From the NCBI GenBank assembly GCA_964461105.1, contig CAYWSY010000028.1, positions 1-21,821 of the forward strand: 21,821 bases of DNA. Reading direction: 5' to 3'. Source of the DNA: JAGVMG01 sp964461105. GTDB lineage: Bacteria > Chlamydiota > Chlamydiia > Chlamydiales > Rhabdochlamydiaceae. A model generated the notes under the pieces. The model was not told where the DNA came from. It did no database searches and saw only the letters and a list, made by a program, of their open reading frames with translations. Numbering within the stretch: position 1 is the first letter of the stretch; every line of letters starts with the position of its first letter. Made by a program: the position numbers and the translations under genes. This document shows, piece by piece, positions 1 through 7,265 of this stretch.

Positions 1-69
1 CCTCCATATTCTATGAAGGCTATAAGCTTAACTCGTGGTCCGAATTTCTGGGACCGTTATACCTCAGAA

Positions 70-450
70 TCAATTTCTTGTGTCCAATGCTTTCAGTTCG
101 ATGACCATCACTTCAATGGGTTCATCTGATTCATTGATATCTCCATGAAGTGTACCTGGAGGATCTTCTGTTAACCAATAGGCTACACCAGATTCAAAAT
201 TGAGGTCGGAAGTTTCTCCAGTTTCTTCAATTTTGGTGAGGGTTCCTCCTTTCAGTCCTACAACCACACGTGCACAGTCATGTCTATGCATTTTCAGGGG
301 CTGATGAGGCATAATGATAGTTTTCCACACTCTGACATGTTCATTTTCAAATTGAAAAACACGATGAGTTTGAGTTGGCGATGATTCTTCACTTTGCAAT
401 AGATTGCAATAAGCGAGAGGGAGAAGCCAAAGAAATCTTACTATATTCAT
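70..450 (-). CDS. Small exported cupin-domain protein
   Basis: 126 aa. The first 19 or so residues are hydrophobic (RFLWLLPLAYC), followed by a polar stretch, so this looks like a signal peptide or possibly a lipoprotein signal; Tyr before the Cys makes the lipobox poor. The rest reads as one small cupin barrel: HRHDCARVVVGLKGG near residues 55-69 fits cupin motif 1 with the two metal-ligand His residues, and PPGTLHGDINESD near 97-109 fits motif 2. The start ATG overlaps the stop codon of the upstream GNAT remnant as ATGA, so the two were once translationally coupled. Substrate and reaction cannot be read from the sequence. The gene lies outside the island, in left chromosomal flank. Confidence 0.75.
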   Translation of the reverse strand: MNIVRFLWLLPLAYCNLLQSEESSPTQTHRVFQFENEHVRVWKTIIMPHQPLKMHRHDCARVVVGLKGGTLTKIEETGETSDLNFESGVAYWLTEDPPGTLHGDINESDEPIEVMVIELKALDTRN

Positions 451-635
451 TTTATCTCCTGAAATTGGGTTCTATCGTTTCTAGAATTCAACAGATCATG
501 CATGTGCAGCTCCATTTGATAGTGCAGTACAGGATGCCAGCTTGCAATAAATTCCCCAATGATTTTAAAACCTACTTTTTGATAAACGTGGATGGCTCGT
601 TTATTAGTCGCTTCAGGATCTATAAGTAGAGGAAG
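447..635 (-). pseudogene. C-terminal remnant of a GNAT N-acetyltransferase
   Basis: Minus-strand reading frame of 62 codons with no start of its own; an in-frame TAA lies at 636-638. It encodes NKRAIHVYQKVGFK followed by a short beta-strand tail ending LHYQMELHM, which is the typical C-terminal acetyl-CoA-binding part (N-x-RAI-x-x-Y-x-K-x-GF) of GNAT acetyltransferases. The N-terminal two thirds are missing. Its TGA overlaps the ATG of the cupin gene. The break lies about 17 bp from the tRNA-derived repeat at 652, so it was probably cut by an insertion or deletion at this integration hotspot. A non-ATG micro-gene is possible but unlikely, because the fold would be incomplete. Confidence 0.7.
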
Positions 636-651
636 TTAGGCGGGAAGAAAG

Positions 652-698
652 ATGGGGCAACCTGGACTTGAACCAGAGACCGGCGGGTTATGAGTCCG
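652..698 (-). repeat. Left attachment-site copy (tRNA 3' fragment)
   Basis: Matches 18962-19008 at 45 of 47 positions (differences at about 677 and 683). It covers the acceptor 3' strand, T arm, variable loop and anticodon loop of the tRNA but not the D arm. Just beyond it, GGCTATTTCCCA (697-708) resembles the tRNA's 5' acceptor end and CTCTGACCAACTG (720-732) resembles its D-arm region, so this may be a decayed whole tRNA rather than a clean half-site. It cannot fold as a functional tRNA. Confidence 0.75.
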
Positions 699-787
699 GC
701 TATTTCCCACACTGGTCATCTCTGACCAACTGTTCACATCACTATGATACAAAGACTTAAGTGTTGTAGTCAAATGAAGAAAAATGT

Positions 788-799
788 TGTCAGCTGACA
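788..799 (-). terminator. Palindrome that may end the biotin operon
   Basis: A perfect 12-bp palindrome TGTCAGCTGACA lies 23 bp past the last stop codon of the biotin operon and is followed, in the direction of transcription, by ACATTTTTC. The hairpin it could form is short and A+T-poor only in the centre, so this is a weak terminator at best. It may instead be part of the integrase-binding region. Confidence 0.3.
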
Positions 800-835
800 C
801 GAATAGGGCCTCACTGTGCCGCTAGCGTGCCATGG
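793..835 (+). repeat. Left copy of arm-like repeat at the island end
   Basis: Ungapped match to 18848-18890 at about 31 of 43 positions; the strongest part is CTGTGCC-N3-AGCGTGCCATGG, identical outside the N3. Within each copy GTGCC recurs at an 11-bp step, as expected for paired arm-type binding sites of a phage-like integrase. The repeat overlaps the last codons of the di-iron protein gene, which places that gene within the element's end. Confidence 0.5.
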
Positions 836-1466
836 AAATCTTAGGAATTTGAATAAGGCAGGCCTGGAGCCACCTTTGAAAGAGGGCAGCTTCTAATTTG
901 CAAACAACTTCGATGTAGAGGTAAGAAGAGGGGATACGATTGAGTTCCTCTTCCATTTCCCGTAAGTGCTCCTTTTCCTCTAAAAGAATAGATTGAACCT
1001 GCACTTTTGATTGGGAGCGCCTCAAAGCCGATTGATAAATAGGATAAAGCTCTCCGGCACGCAACTCGATTGCATAGGTAACGAGGAGGTAAGCAAGTTG
1101 TTTGATTTGAGATTGAGCTAACCCAAGAGACTGAAGATAGCGAGAGACTTGAAGATCGAGCTTATTCAAATAATGATATGCAGACCAGGCTCCTAGAAGA
1201 TGGGCTCGCCGATAGTCTTCATAGGACTCTCCGATCCGGGCAAGCTGTTTTTTGAGATAAAAGGCATGGCGGAATTCTTCTGCGGCATGCTTCAACATCT
1301 CTTCTTTCACTAGAGTCGGGTGCTCACAGGCTGCGATCATCCTTGCGCCGCAGTTTTCGAGATAGGAAAGAGTGTTGATCCATAGACCATGCAGCAGAGG
1401 ATTTTTTACTAGGGGGTCGATAAGCTCCCTGATTTCTTTTTCAAATGAAATAAAGCTTTTCACCAT
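822..1466 (-). CDS. Ferritin-like di-iron protein at the end of the biotin operon
   Basis: 214 aa from ATG 1466, which overlaps the bioA stop (ATGGTGA) directly behind GGAGGA; a GTG one codon later is an equally possible start. The protein is all-helical with the four-helix ferritin-like signature: Glu37 on helix 1, EEFRH (Glu64-x-x-His67) on helix 2, Glu134 or Glu139 in YAIELRAGE on helix 3, and EEKEH (Glu164-x-x-His167) on helix 4. These are the expected ligands of a non-haem di-iron centre, as in oxygenases such as MiaE. It does not look like CADD/TenA. Translational coupling to bioA points to a role in biotin synthesis. Because no pimeloyl-forming enzyme is visible, an oxidative step giving the pimeloyl precursor is an attractive but untested idea. 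Confidence 0.6.
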   Translation of the reverse strand: MVKSFISFEKEIRELIDPLVKNPLLHGLWINTLSYLENCGARMIAACEHPTLVKEEMLKHAAEEFRHAFYLKKQLARIGESYEDYRRAHLLGAWSAYHYLNKLDLQVSRYLQSLGLAQSQIKQLAYLLVTYAIELRAGELYPIYQSALRRSQSKVQVQSILLEEKEHLREMEEELNRIPSSYLYIEVVCKLEAALFQRWLQACLIQIPKISMAR

Positions 1467-2740
1467 TCCTCCAAAGTGACTGCGATTGCGGAATAAATTT
1501 TTTGTAGTTCCTCTTTGGTAATGCAATAGGGAGGAAGTAAATAAAGAACACTCCCAAAAGGACGAAGAAGGATTCCTCTTTGTTGGAAAAACTCGATGAG
1601 ACGGTCTCTCAGAGGATTGTAATAGGAGCTTTCGCCGATCTTGTATTCAAGGGCTAGAATAGTTCCCAGAAGATCGCATCTGAGCAATTTAGGATGATTT
1701 TTCCATTTCTGTTGAAAGAGCCTATGCTCCTCTTCAATTCTCTCCCTTGCTTCTGTACATTCGGGCCTTAGAAGAAGGTCTAAGCTTGCGTTTGCTGCGG
1801 CGCATGCCAGGGGGTTAGCGGTGTAGGTGTGACCATGAAGCAAAGCCTGAGAAAGACTGGGACCTAAAAATGCCTCGAAGAGTGGTTCTTTGGTGATCGT
1901 AACTCCGAGAGGAAGGAAGCCACCAGTGATCCCCTTTGAAAGACAGATTAAGTCAGGGGTTGTTTGGAGGCTGCTGCAAGCAAAAAGAGGGCCTGTTCTG
2001 CCGAATCCTGTCATCACTTCATCAGCAATGGTGAGGATTCCTTTTTCTTGACACCTTTGGATCATTTGATTGAGAACTGCCCCAGAATGCAGGCGCATCA
2101 TTCCTCCCCAACCCTGGATAAGCGGCTCGAAAATAAAAGCGCCTACTTTGCCTGAACTGATAGCCCTTTCAAACGCTTCCCAGGATTCGTTCTCTTTTCC
2201 AAATAGAGGAGGAGGAATCGAATCAATTTCAAAGAGATAGGGCCAAAAGGGACGATTGCAGAAGGATTTTCCTCCCGCAGACATAGCGCCAAATGTATCT
2301 CCATGATACCCACCCTCGAATGAGAGGAGGTTTTTTCCAGAGCCATGTGCCTGAAACACCATTTTCAACGCAGTTTCAATAGCTGTTGATCCATTGTCTG
2401 AATAAAAAACCCGGCTGTACCCTCCAGGCAAAATCTCAAGCAATCTTTCCGCTAAGACGACGGCTTGGGGGTGAGTGAACCCCGCAAAAAGAATGTGTTC
2501 CAGCTCATCTGCTTGGTTCTTGATTTTCTCTGCTATATAAGGGTGGCCATGGCCGTGTAGATTTACCCACCAAGATGAAATGGCGTCGAGATAGGCATCT
2601 CCTGTTTCAGAATAAAGATAAGATCCTTTTCCTCTCACAATTGGGATAGGCGCCGCTGCTGTTTGTGCCTGAGTAAAAGGATGCCAGATGCATGCCTGAT
2701 CTCTCAAAGCCCAAGAGCGGTGTGAATGGATGGTTTCCAC
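1460..2740 (-). CDS. bioA: Adenosylmethionine-8-amino-7-oxononanoate aminotransferase (DAPA synthase)
   Basis: PLP enzyme that transaminates KAPA to DAPA with SAM as usual amino donor, in the cytosol. Seen in order: IWHPFTQ, SSWWVNLHGHGHP (substrate-site Trp), GGYHGDTFG (Tyr stacking on PLP), ADEVMTGFGRTG (Asp binding the PLP nitrogen), LSKGITGGFLPLG (Schiff-base Lys) and HGHTYTANPLACAAA. The reading frame stays open to 2977 inside bioD, giving 505 aa, too long for the family. GTG 2740 gives 426 aa, the usual length, with AGAGGA about 10 bp upstream. ATG 2788 (442 aa) or a TTG overlapping the bioD stop are alternatives. The 3' end overlaps the di-iron protein gene. Third step of the KAPA-to-biotin line encoded here. 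Confidence 0.93.
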   Translation of the reverse strand: METIHSHRSWALRDQACIWHPFTQAQTAAAPIPIVRGKGSYLYSETGDAYLDAISSWWVNLHGHGHPYIAEKIKNQADELEHILFAGFTHPQAVVLAERLLEILPGGYSRVFYSDNGSTAIETALKMVFQAHGSGKNLLSFEGGYHGDTFGAMSAGGKSFCNRPFWPYLFEIDSIPPPLFGKENESWEAFERAISSGKVGAFIFEPLIQGWGGMMRLHSGAVLNQMIQRCQEKGILTIADEVMTGFGRTGPLFACSSLQTTPDLICLSKGITGGFLPLGVTITKEPLFEAFLGPSLSQALLHGHTYTANPLACAAANASLDLLLRPECTEARERIEEEHRLFQQKWKNHPKLLRCDLLGTILALEYKIGESSYYNPLRDRLIEFFQQRGILLRPFGSVLYLLPPYCITKEELQKIYSAIAVTLEEW

Positions 2741-3330
2741 TCTTTGGCGATCCTCTGTATAATCTCCGGCGTAAACTGTTCTTTCCATGCTAACCTCGCT
2801 AAACAATGTGTATCTGCCTTTCTTAAAAGCATCTCTTCTGTTTCTAAATCTCCTTCTCCATTGAAAATCACTCCCAAGAGAGAAATTTTCCTCTGCTTCA
2901 TAGCTTCGATAGTGAGGGCAAAGTGATTTAGGCTCCCGAGATAATGGCGATGAACCAATATCCAATGAGCATCCCAATTGATTGCTGCATCTGCCCAGGT
3001 TTCTATTTCATTCAGTGGAGCTAAGAGTCCGCCTGTTCCTTCGATCACTAGAAGTCGTGAACAGACCGGAGGGATTAGGTTTTTTGCTTCAATCCTTACT
3101 CCTTCATTTCTGGCTGCTAAATGGGGAGAGCATGGGGTGCGAAGAGAGCAACTGGATGGATAACAGCGCGCTTTGGAAGATAGATGCTTTTGGACCCAGG
3201 CTAGATCACCTGGTAGTCCGCATTGCACTGGCTTCCAGTAGCAACCATCTAAACTTTCGGTCAAGATGGCCGAAACTACGGTCTTTCCCACTTCTGTATT
3301 GATTCCGGCAACAATGATACGATCGCTCAC
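2704..3330 (-). CDS. bioD: Dethiobiotin synthetase
   Basis: 208 aa ATP-dependent carboxylase that closes the ureido ring of DAPA to give dethiobiotin. The P-loop GINTEVGKT sits at residues 9-17 (family form GTDTEVGKT; Asp is replaced by Asn), followed by YWKPVQCG with the substrate-binding Lys near 33 and VIEGTGGLLAPL near 95-106. Slightly shorter than the usual 220-230 aa. The start is GTG, overlapping the bioF stop as GTGA. It overlaps the start of bioA by about 37 bp if bioA begins at 2740. Confidence 0.92.
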   Translation of the reverse strand: MSDRIIVAGINTEVGKTVVSAILTESLDGCYWKPVQCGLPGDLAWVQKHLSSKARCYPSSCSLRTPCSPHLAARNEGVRIEAKNLIPPVCSRLLVIEGTGGLLAPLNEIETWADAAINWDAHWILVHRHYLGSLNHFALTIEAMKQRKISLLGVIFNGEGDLETEEMLLRKADTHCLARLAWKEQFTPEIIQRIAKEWKPSIHTALGL

Positions 3331-4397
3331 AAAACCTCCACTAATCGGTCGATTTCTTCCTCTTGATTAAAGCTGTGCAGAACCACTCGGAGGCATTCTT
3401 TGCCTCGAGGTGCAGTCGGGGGGACGATGGCGCGGATATCGAGACCTTTTTCTTTCAGTTTTTTTGAAAGAGAGCGGAGTTTTTCGATACCAGAGATATA
3501 AAGCGGCTGAATAGGACTGTGAGTTTCTTTGAGACGTGCTCTTTTGCAGAAATAAGCCGTTAGGCTCTTCAGGCGTTGTTGGTGTTCCTTTGCCTCTTTC
3601 AGAAGTTTCTCATAGCTCGATTCAATCAGAGTAAGAGCTGGCATGGGCAGCGCAGTTGTGTAGATCAATGGTCTCGAAAAATTGAGCAGATACTCTTTGA
3701 GCGTTTTGCTTCCAAGTACACAGGCTCCATGCGCCCCAAGAGCTTTGCTAAAGGTGTGTACGCGAGCAAACACGGAGTTCTCTAATCCAAGTTCTACAAC
3801 TAAACCCTCCCCGTTAGAGCCACAAATCCCTGTTCCATGGGCCTCATCCACGATTAGATTTGCCCCGAATCTCTCGCAAAGAGCTGCAATTTCTTGAAGC
3901 GGGGCAAATTCTCCACTGATCGAATAGATCGATTCAACCAGAACAAAAACGGGTAGGCGCACATTCTTTAATCTTCTTTCCAAGGATTCTAGGTCGTTGT
4001 GCCTAAAGGGAAGGCTCTTTGCATCAGAAAGACGCATCCCATCAACCATTGAAGCATGAATTGCAAGATCGTACAAAAAGGTAGCTGCTTCTGTTCCCAG
4101 CGCAGAAAGAAGTCCAAGGTTAGCGGTGTAGCCGCTATTGTAGATCAAACAGCTCTCAGCCCGATGGAATCTCGCGATCCGATCTTCAAGTTGCTCATAA
4201 AAAGGGTGGTTGCCAGTCAGGAGGCGCGATCCAGTAGCCCCTGCACGAGAGCTTCCTTTAATTAGATCGCTATCTTGAGCAAAGCCGAAATAATCATTCG
4301 AGGTAAGGTCGACCAGCCCAACGGTGGATTGGAGAGACCTAAGCAACCCCTGATCTCTTCTTTTTTGAAGGCGTGCATCCAAGAAGGTGATAGTCAT
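3327..4397 (-). CDS. bioF: 8-amino-7-oxononanoate synthase (KAPA synthase)
   Basis: 356 aa alpha-oxoamine synthase; condenses a pimeloyl thioester with L-alanine to KAPA using PLP. Visible motifs: LTSNDYFGFA (31-40), GATGSRLLTGNHPFYEQLE (53-71), the PLP-stacking His in LAIHASMVDG (His114), LIVDEAHGTG with Asp184 and His187, and TFSKALGAHG with the Schiff-base Lys218. Somewhat shorter than the E. coli enzyme (384 aa). ATG start overlaps the bioB stop as ATGA, and its own stop overlaps the bioD start. Its pimeloyl substrate must come from elsewhere: no bioC, bioH, bioW or bioI gene is in the window. Confidence 0.93.
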   Translation of the reverse strand: MTITFLDARLQKRRDQGLLRSLQSTVGLVDLTSNDYFGFAQDSDLIKGSSRAGATGSRLLTGNHPFYEQLEDRIARFHRAESCLIYNSGYTANLGLLSALGTEAATFLYDLAIHASMVDGMRLSDAKSLPFRHNDLESLERRLKNVRLPVFVLVESIYSISGEFAPLQEIAALCERFGANLIVDEAHGTGICGSNGEGLVVELGLENSVFARVHTFSKALGAHGACVLGSKTLKEYLLNFSRPLIYTTALPMPALTLIESSYEKLLKEAKEHQQRLKSLTAYFCKRARLKETHSPIQPLYISGIEKLRSLSKKLKEKGLDIRAIVPPTAPRGKECLRVVLHSFNQEEEIDRLVEVL

Positions 4398-5359
4398 ATG
4401 GCCGATGCAAAGGCTGGGCGCGGCGTTAAACCAAAAAGCCGCAGCATTTTTTCATCCGCGTCGAAATCTGGATTCGGACGAGTCAGTAGTTTTTCCCCAG
4501 AAAAGATCGAATTGGCACCGGCTAAAAAGCATAGAGCCTGTTCTTCTAGTGAGCGTTCGAGTCTTCCAGCAGACAGGCGAACCATTGCTTTTGGCATAGT
4601 AATACGAGCTGTTGCAACCATGCGGATCATATCCCAGATGGGGACGAGTTGCCGCTCTTGTAAGGGAGTTCCTTGCACAGGAATCAAAAGATTGATCGGA
4701 ACAGATTCTGGATGAGGAGTTCGACGGGCTAGCATGTAGATGAGACCAATTCGATCCTCGATGCTTTCTCCCATTCCAATAATGCCTCCACAGCAGACAC
4801 TAATTCCAGCTTTCTCTACTGCATCCAAAGTGTTGAGCCGGTCCTCGTAACGACGCGTTGTAGTAATTGAAGGATAAAACTCCGGGGAGGTATCTAGGTT
4901 GTGATTATAGGCATAGAGGCCTGCTTGCTTTAGACGTTCAGCCTGGGAAGCAGTTAGCATCCCCAGCGTGCAGCACACTTCCACTCCCATATCAGTGATT
5001 TGTCGGATCGCTCTCAGAACAAGGTCAAATTGGCTACTTTCTCGCACAGATCGCCAAGCGGCTCCTAGACAAACCCTTGTCGCCCCGCTCGCAATCGCTT
5101 TTTTAGCTTGTTCGACGATCTCTTGTTCCTGCATCAAGGGGGTGGCACTTACATTCGTTTGATAACGAGCAGATTGAGGACAGTATTTGCAGTCTTCAGG
5201 ACACCCGCCTGTTTTAATCGAAATCAAAGAGCAGACTTGTACCTGATTTGTGGAATGATAGGCGCGGGTTATCGAGGCAGCCCGATAGATAAGGTCTAGC
5301 AAAGGGCTATCGTGAATTGCTCGAATTTCTTCCTTAGTCCAATCAGATCTACAATCCAT
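4394..5359 (-). CDS. bioB: Biotin synthase (radical SAM)
   Basis: 321 aa; inserts sulfur into dethiobiotin. The radical-SAM [4Fe-4S] motif is CPEDCKYC (Cys53, Cys57, Cys60), preceded by SIKTGG. The Cys ligands of the sacrificial [2Fe-2S] cluster are visible in RVCLGAAWR, EVCCTLGML and ISVCCGGIIGMGE, and the Arg ligand in VRLSAGR. YAYNHNLDTSPEFYP and INLLIPVQGTPL are family hallmarks, and length is normal. First gene of the operon, with GGAGGG 5 bp before ATG. Putting bioB first and BFDA as the order matches Chlamydiaceae and differs from the bioC-H-F-D-A-B order of the BOOM operons of other intracellular bacteria. Confidence 0.96.
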   Translation of the reverse strand: MDCRSDWTKEEIRAIHDSPLLDLIYRAASITRAYHSTNQVQVCSLISIKTGGCPEDCKYCPQSARYQTNVSATPLMQEQEIVEQAKKAIASGATRVCLGAAWRSVRESSQFDLVLRAIRQITDMGVEVCCTLGMLTASQAERLKQAGLYAYNHNLDTSPEFYPSITTTRRYEDRLNTLDAVEKAGISVCCGGIIGMGESIEDRIGLIYMLARRTPHPESVPINLLIPVQGTPLQERQLVPIWDMIRMVATARITMPKAMVRLSAGRLERSLEEQALCFLAGANSIFSGEKLLTRPNPDFDADEKMLRLFGLTPRPAFASAI

Positions 5360-5381
5360 TTAACCCTCCAAATTGGACCTA

Positions 5382-5411
5382 AGAATAGGGGCTTATCTCC
5401 CTGGTTTTCAA
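5382..5411 (-). promoter_or_regulatory. Likely promoter of the biotin operon
   Basis: On the minus strand TTGAAA (5406-5411) and TATTCT (5382-5387) are separated by 18 bp and lie 23 bp before the bioB start. This fits a sigma-70/sigma-66 promoter; chosen by eye, so other A+T-rich hexamers remain possible. The AACTAA palindrome at 5431-5445 lies about 20 bp upstream of its -35. Confidence 0.4.
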
Positions 5412-5430
5412 GCTCAAAAAGCTACTAAAA

Positions 5431-5445
5431 AACTAAAAATTAGTT
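5431..5445. promoter_or_regulatory. Putative operator copy 1 (AACTAA-N3-TTAGTT)
   Basis: Perfect inverted repeat with 6-bp arms and a 3-bp spacer in the divergent region between bioB and the winged-helix gene. A second copy is at 5517-5531. It does not resemble the BirA operator, the BioR site (TTATMTATAA) or the BioQ site as I know them. Confidence 0.5.
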
Positions 5446-5516
5446 CATAAAAACGGGAGGTATGGGGTATATTTGATTTTTCTGAAGGAAGAAGGGTTGT
5501 AAAAAGAACTCTTATA

Positions 5517-5531
5517 AACTAATAATTAGGT
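5517..5531. promoter_or_regulatory. Putative operator copy 2
   Basis: AACTAA-TAA-TTAGGT, 14 of 15 bases of the copy 1 consensus, centred 86 bp from it. It ends 8 bp before the preferred ATG of the divergent regulator, so protein bound here would cover that gene's leader. This suggests autoregulation. Confidence 0.45.
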
Positions 5532-5539
5532 TGATTTTC

Positions 5540-6322
5540 ATGCTGGAAGGTCTTTGCGGAAATAAAAACGTACAAAAAATACTCCTATTTCTCTTTGTGA
5601 ACAACAAGTGCTATGGAGCTCAACTCCAGAGACTCCTTAGAACCCCTCTAACGTCCTTGCAAAATGCTCTAGCTCGTTTGGAAAAAGGGAGGATTATCAC
5701 AAGCTATTGCGAGGGGAAAACCAAACTATACCAATTGAATTCCTCTTACCCGCTGCTTGCCGAGCTAGAGCAGCTTTTGAAGAAGGCCTATACACTTCTC
5801 CCTCCTCAAGATAAGAAGATTTTTTCTCTAGTGCAGCAAGAAACGTTAGAAAGGCGAATCCAACAGCCACTCCTCATTAGCTTTTGGGAAAGGCTTAAGA
5901 TGGTAAAACAACTAAGCCTTCATGCGAAATCTCACTCTAAAAACGAGACCGGGTGGAATGGTAAGGGGAAAGGGGACGTTCTTGTTGCAAAAGAGGGAGA
6001 TACTGCGTTAGTTTTTCATGAGAGGGGTTCTTGGCAGATTCGTCAAGACCAGAATATGTCGTTTAGCAATACCTTTCGTTGGACTCTGGATAGAGAAGCA
6101 GGAATGATCTCTCTAGAGCATTTACGTCTAGGGCCAAATGCTCCAGTTTTCCTTTTCCATCTTGCGCCTACTGGAAATAATCTTCTAGCCTCTGTCGATT
6201 CCCATCTATGTGAAGAAGATGCCTACTTGGCTCAAGTGGTGTGGGACCGGCATAGCATTCGACTCAGTTGGCGAGTAATCGGGCCGCAGAAAAATGAGGA
6301 AATGGAATATCACTACTTTTAA
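5540..6322 (+). CDS. Winged-helix regulator fused to a DUF6314 domain
   Basis: 260 aa from ATG 5540; a TTG at 5531 in the same frame would add three residues but lies in the operator-like repeat. Residues 1-75 read as a winged helix-turn-helix (NVQKILLFLF, QLQRLLRTPLTSLQNALARLEKG as recognition region, IITSYCEGKTKLYQL as wing). A helical linker follows. Residues about 137-258 fit DUF6314, a small beta-barrel-like family: GKGKGD, TALVFHERG, FHLAPTG, SHLCEEDAYLAQ and SWRVIGPQKN. A DNA-binding head on a putative pocket domain, divergent from bioB and flanked by two palindromes, suggests a ligand-sensing regulator of the biotin operon in place of BirA. The ligand is unknown. A terminator follows directly. 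Confidence 0.6.
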   Translation: MLEGLCGNKNVQKILLFLFVNNKCYGAQLQRLLRTPLTSLQNALARLEKGRIITSYCEGKTKLYQLNSSYPLLAELEQLLKKAYTLLPPQDKKIFSLVQQETLERRIQQPLLISFWERLKMVKQLSLHAKSHSKNETGWNGKGKGDVLVAKEGDTALVFHERGSWQIRQDQNMSFSNTFRWTLDREAGMISLEHLRLGPNAPVFLFHLAPTGNNLLASVDSHLCEEDAYLAQVVWDRHSIRLSWRVIGPQKNEEMEYHYF

Positions 6323-6343
6323 GAGGCAAAATATATCAGCCTA

Positions 6344-6379
6344 GGGCATCTGATTTCTAGGTCACAGATTGCCCTTTTT
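6344..6379 (+). terminator. Rho-independent terminator of the winged-helix/DUF6314 gene
   Basis: GGGCATCTG (6344-6352) pairs with CAGATTGCCC (6365-6374) with one bulged T across a 12-nt loop, then TTTTT. It starts 22 bp past the stop codon and works for the plus strand only. Confidence 0.65.
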
Positions 6380-7158
6380 CAATTGGAAGAAGAGGATTCG
6401 GCGGTTTCTTCTTCAATATCATGAAACTTGCTATGACAATCATTACAAAGCACAATCAGCTCCTGCATATGAGCGTGCTCCCGACCATGTATATCATAAT
6501 TCCTATGATGAGTAGCTAAATTGTCTGCGCTATTGCATAGCTGACATCGGTATCCGGCCTTATATTTGGTATGAGCAGCTATGGCTTTCCAGTAGGGGGT
6601 TTTTAAGAAATCTTGGTAGTCCATGCTTTTGATATGATCTGATATAGCTTCCCAGTTCACGCTAGGGTATCTTATTTTGTCGATCCGCTGCTTTTGCGCG
6701 ATTTCTTTATGCCACTCTCTGTCAGAGCTTAAGTAATTTTCAATGTAATAAAACGTATTTTCTAGAACTATCTTTTGATTGCTTTCTTCTAAATTTTGGC
6801 AGGTCTCTTGCTGTTTGCGTTTTGCTTCGGATTCACAAGAAGGGCAAATATGGTCTTGATTTCGCCAGCTTTTTTTTCTGTTTTGGCGAGATTGATCGTT
6901 GATATACTCAATGAGCTTTGTTTTGCTGAGACGCTCTTTATTCAGGCCATTACACTGGTCGCATTTTGTCTCCACATAGAACTTATCGCCAAGCCCGATA
7001 GATGCAACACATTTGAGTACTTCAGTACTCTTGTATTGCTTTAATAGAAGTCTGATTTTGAGCACTTCCTCGTGACTGATCAGATGAGTAGTAAAAATAA
7101 AACTCCGAGTTTCGCATCTGGCTTTTACGTAGTTTTCAAACTCTTCAAAATTGATCAT
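6379..7158 (-). CDS. HNH endonuclease-domain protein with extra zinc-finger Cys pairs
   Basis: 259 aa. The C-terminal part (about 200-246) is an HNH domain: CQLC (Cys205/208), THHRNYD with the catalytic His pair near 217-218, and CNDCHSKFH (Cys238/241), so a zinc-stabilised beta-beta-alpha metal nuclease. The middle holds two further Cys pairs, CDQC (66-69) and CPSC (105-108), that could bind another zinc, separated by a charged helix-rich stretch. The N terminus is unrecognised. It is the first minus-strand gene of the right half of the island and stands apart from neighbours by 108 bp. Target unknown; could be a defence nuclease or a homing-type nuclease. Confidence 0.75.
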   Translation of the reverse strand: MINFEEFENYVKARCETRSFIFTTHLISHEEVLKIRLLLKQYKSTEVLKCVASIGLGDKFYVETKCDQCNGLNKERLSKTKLIEYINDQSRQNRKKSWRNQDHICPSCESEAKRKQQETCQNLEESNQKIVLENTFYYIENYLSSDREWHKEIAQKQRIDKIRYPSVNWEAISDHIKSMDYQDFLKTPYWKAIAAHTKYKAGYRCQLCNSADNLATHHRNYDIHGREHAHMQELIVLCNDCHSKFHDIEEETAESSSSN

Positions 7159-7265
7159 AGGTAAATTAAAATTAATGCATCATATTTCCCATAACATTTT
7201 CTCATTTAGAGGGATTTGCGATAAGAGAGAAACATATTTTGAACGCAGAAGGCTTGCTTTAGAGT

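Noticed and set aside
39..58. Terminator for the cupin gene
   Set aside because: GGTCC and GGACC can pair over 8-9 nt, but the stem is only 5 bp and no T-run follows on the minus strand.
375..629. Plus-strand open frame of 84 codons
   Set aside because: Antisense to the cupin start and the GNAT remnant; the minus-strand translation carries a clear GNAT motif, so the plus frame is a shadow.
652..735. Second functional tRNA gene at the left end
   Set aside because: The D arm is absent or broken up and the 5' acceptor strand does not pair, so no cloverleaf can form.
822..1466. CADD/TenA-like (CT610) protein
   Set aside because: Considered because chlamydiae have it, but the spacing of the two ExxH motifs and the helix pattern fit ferritin-like di-iron proteins, and no CADD motifs are seen.
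2741..2977. Long N-terminal extension of BioA
   Set aside because: It lies wholly inside bioD in another frame, has no family similarity and would make BioA about 80 residues too long.
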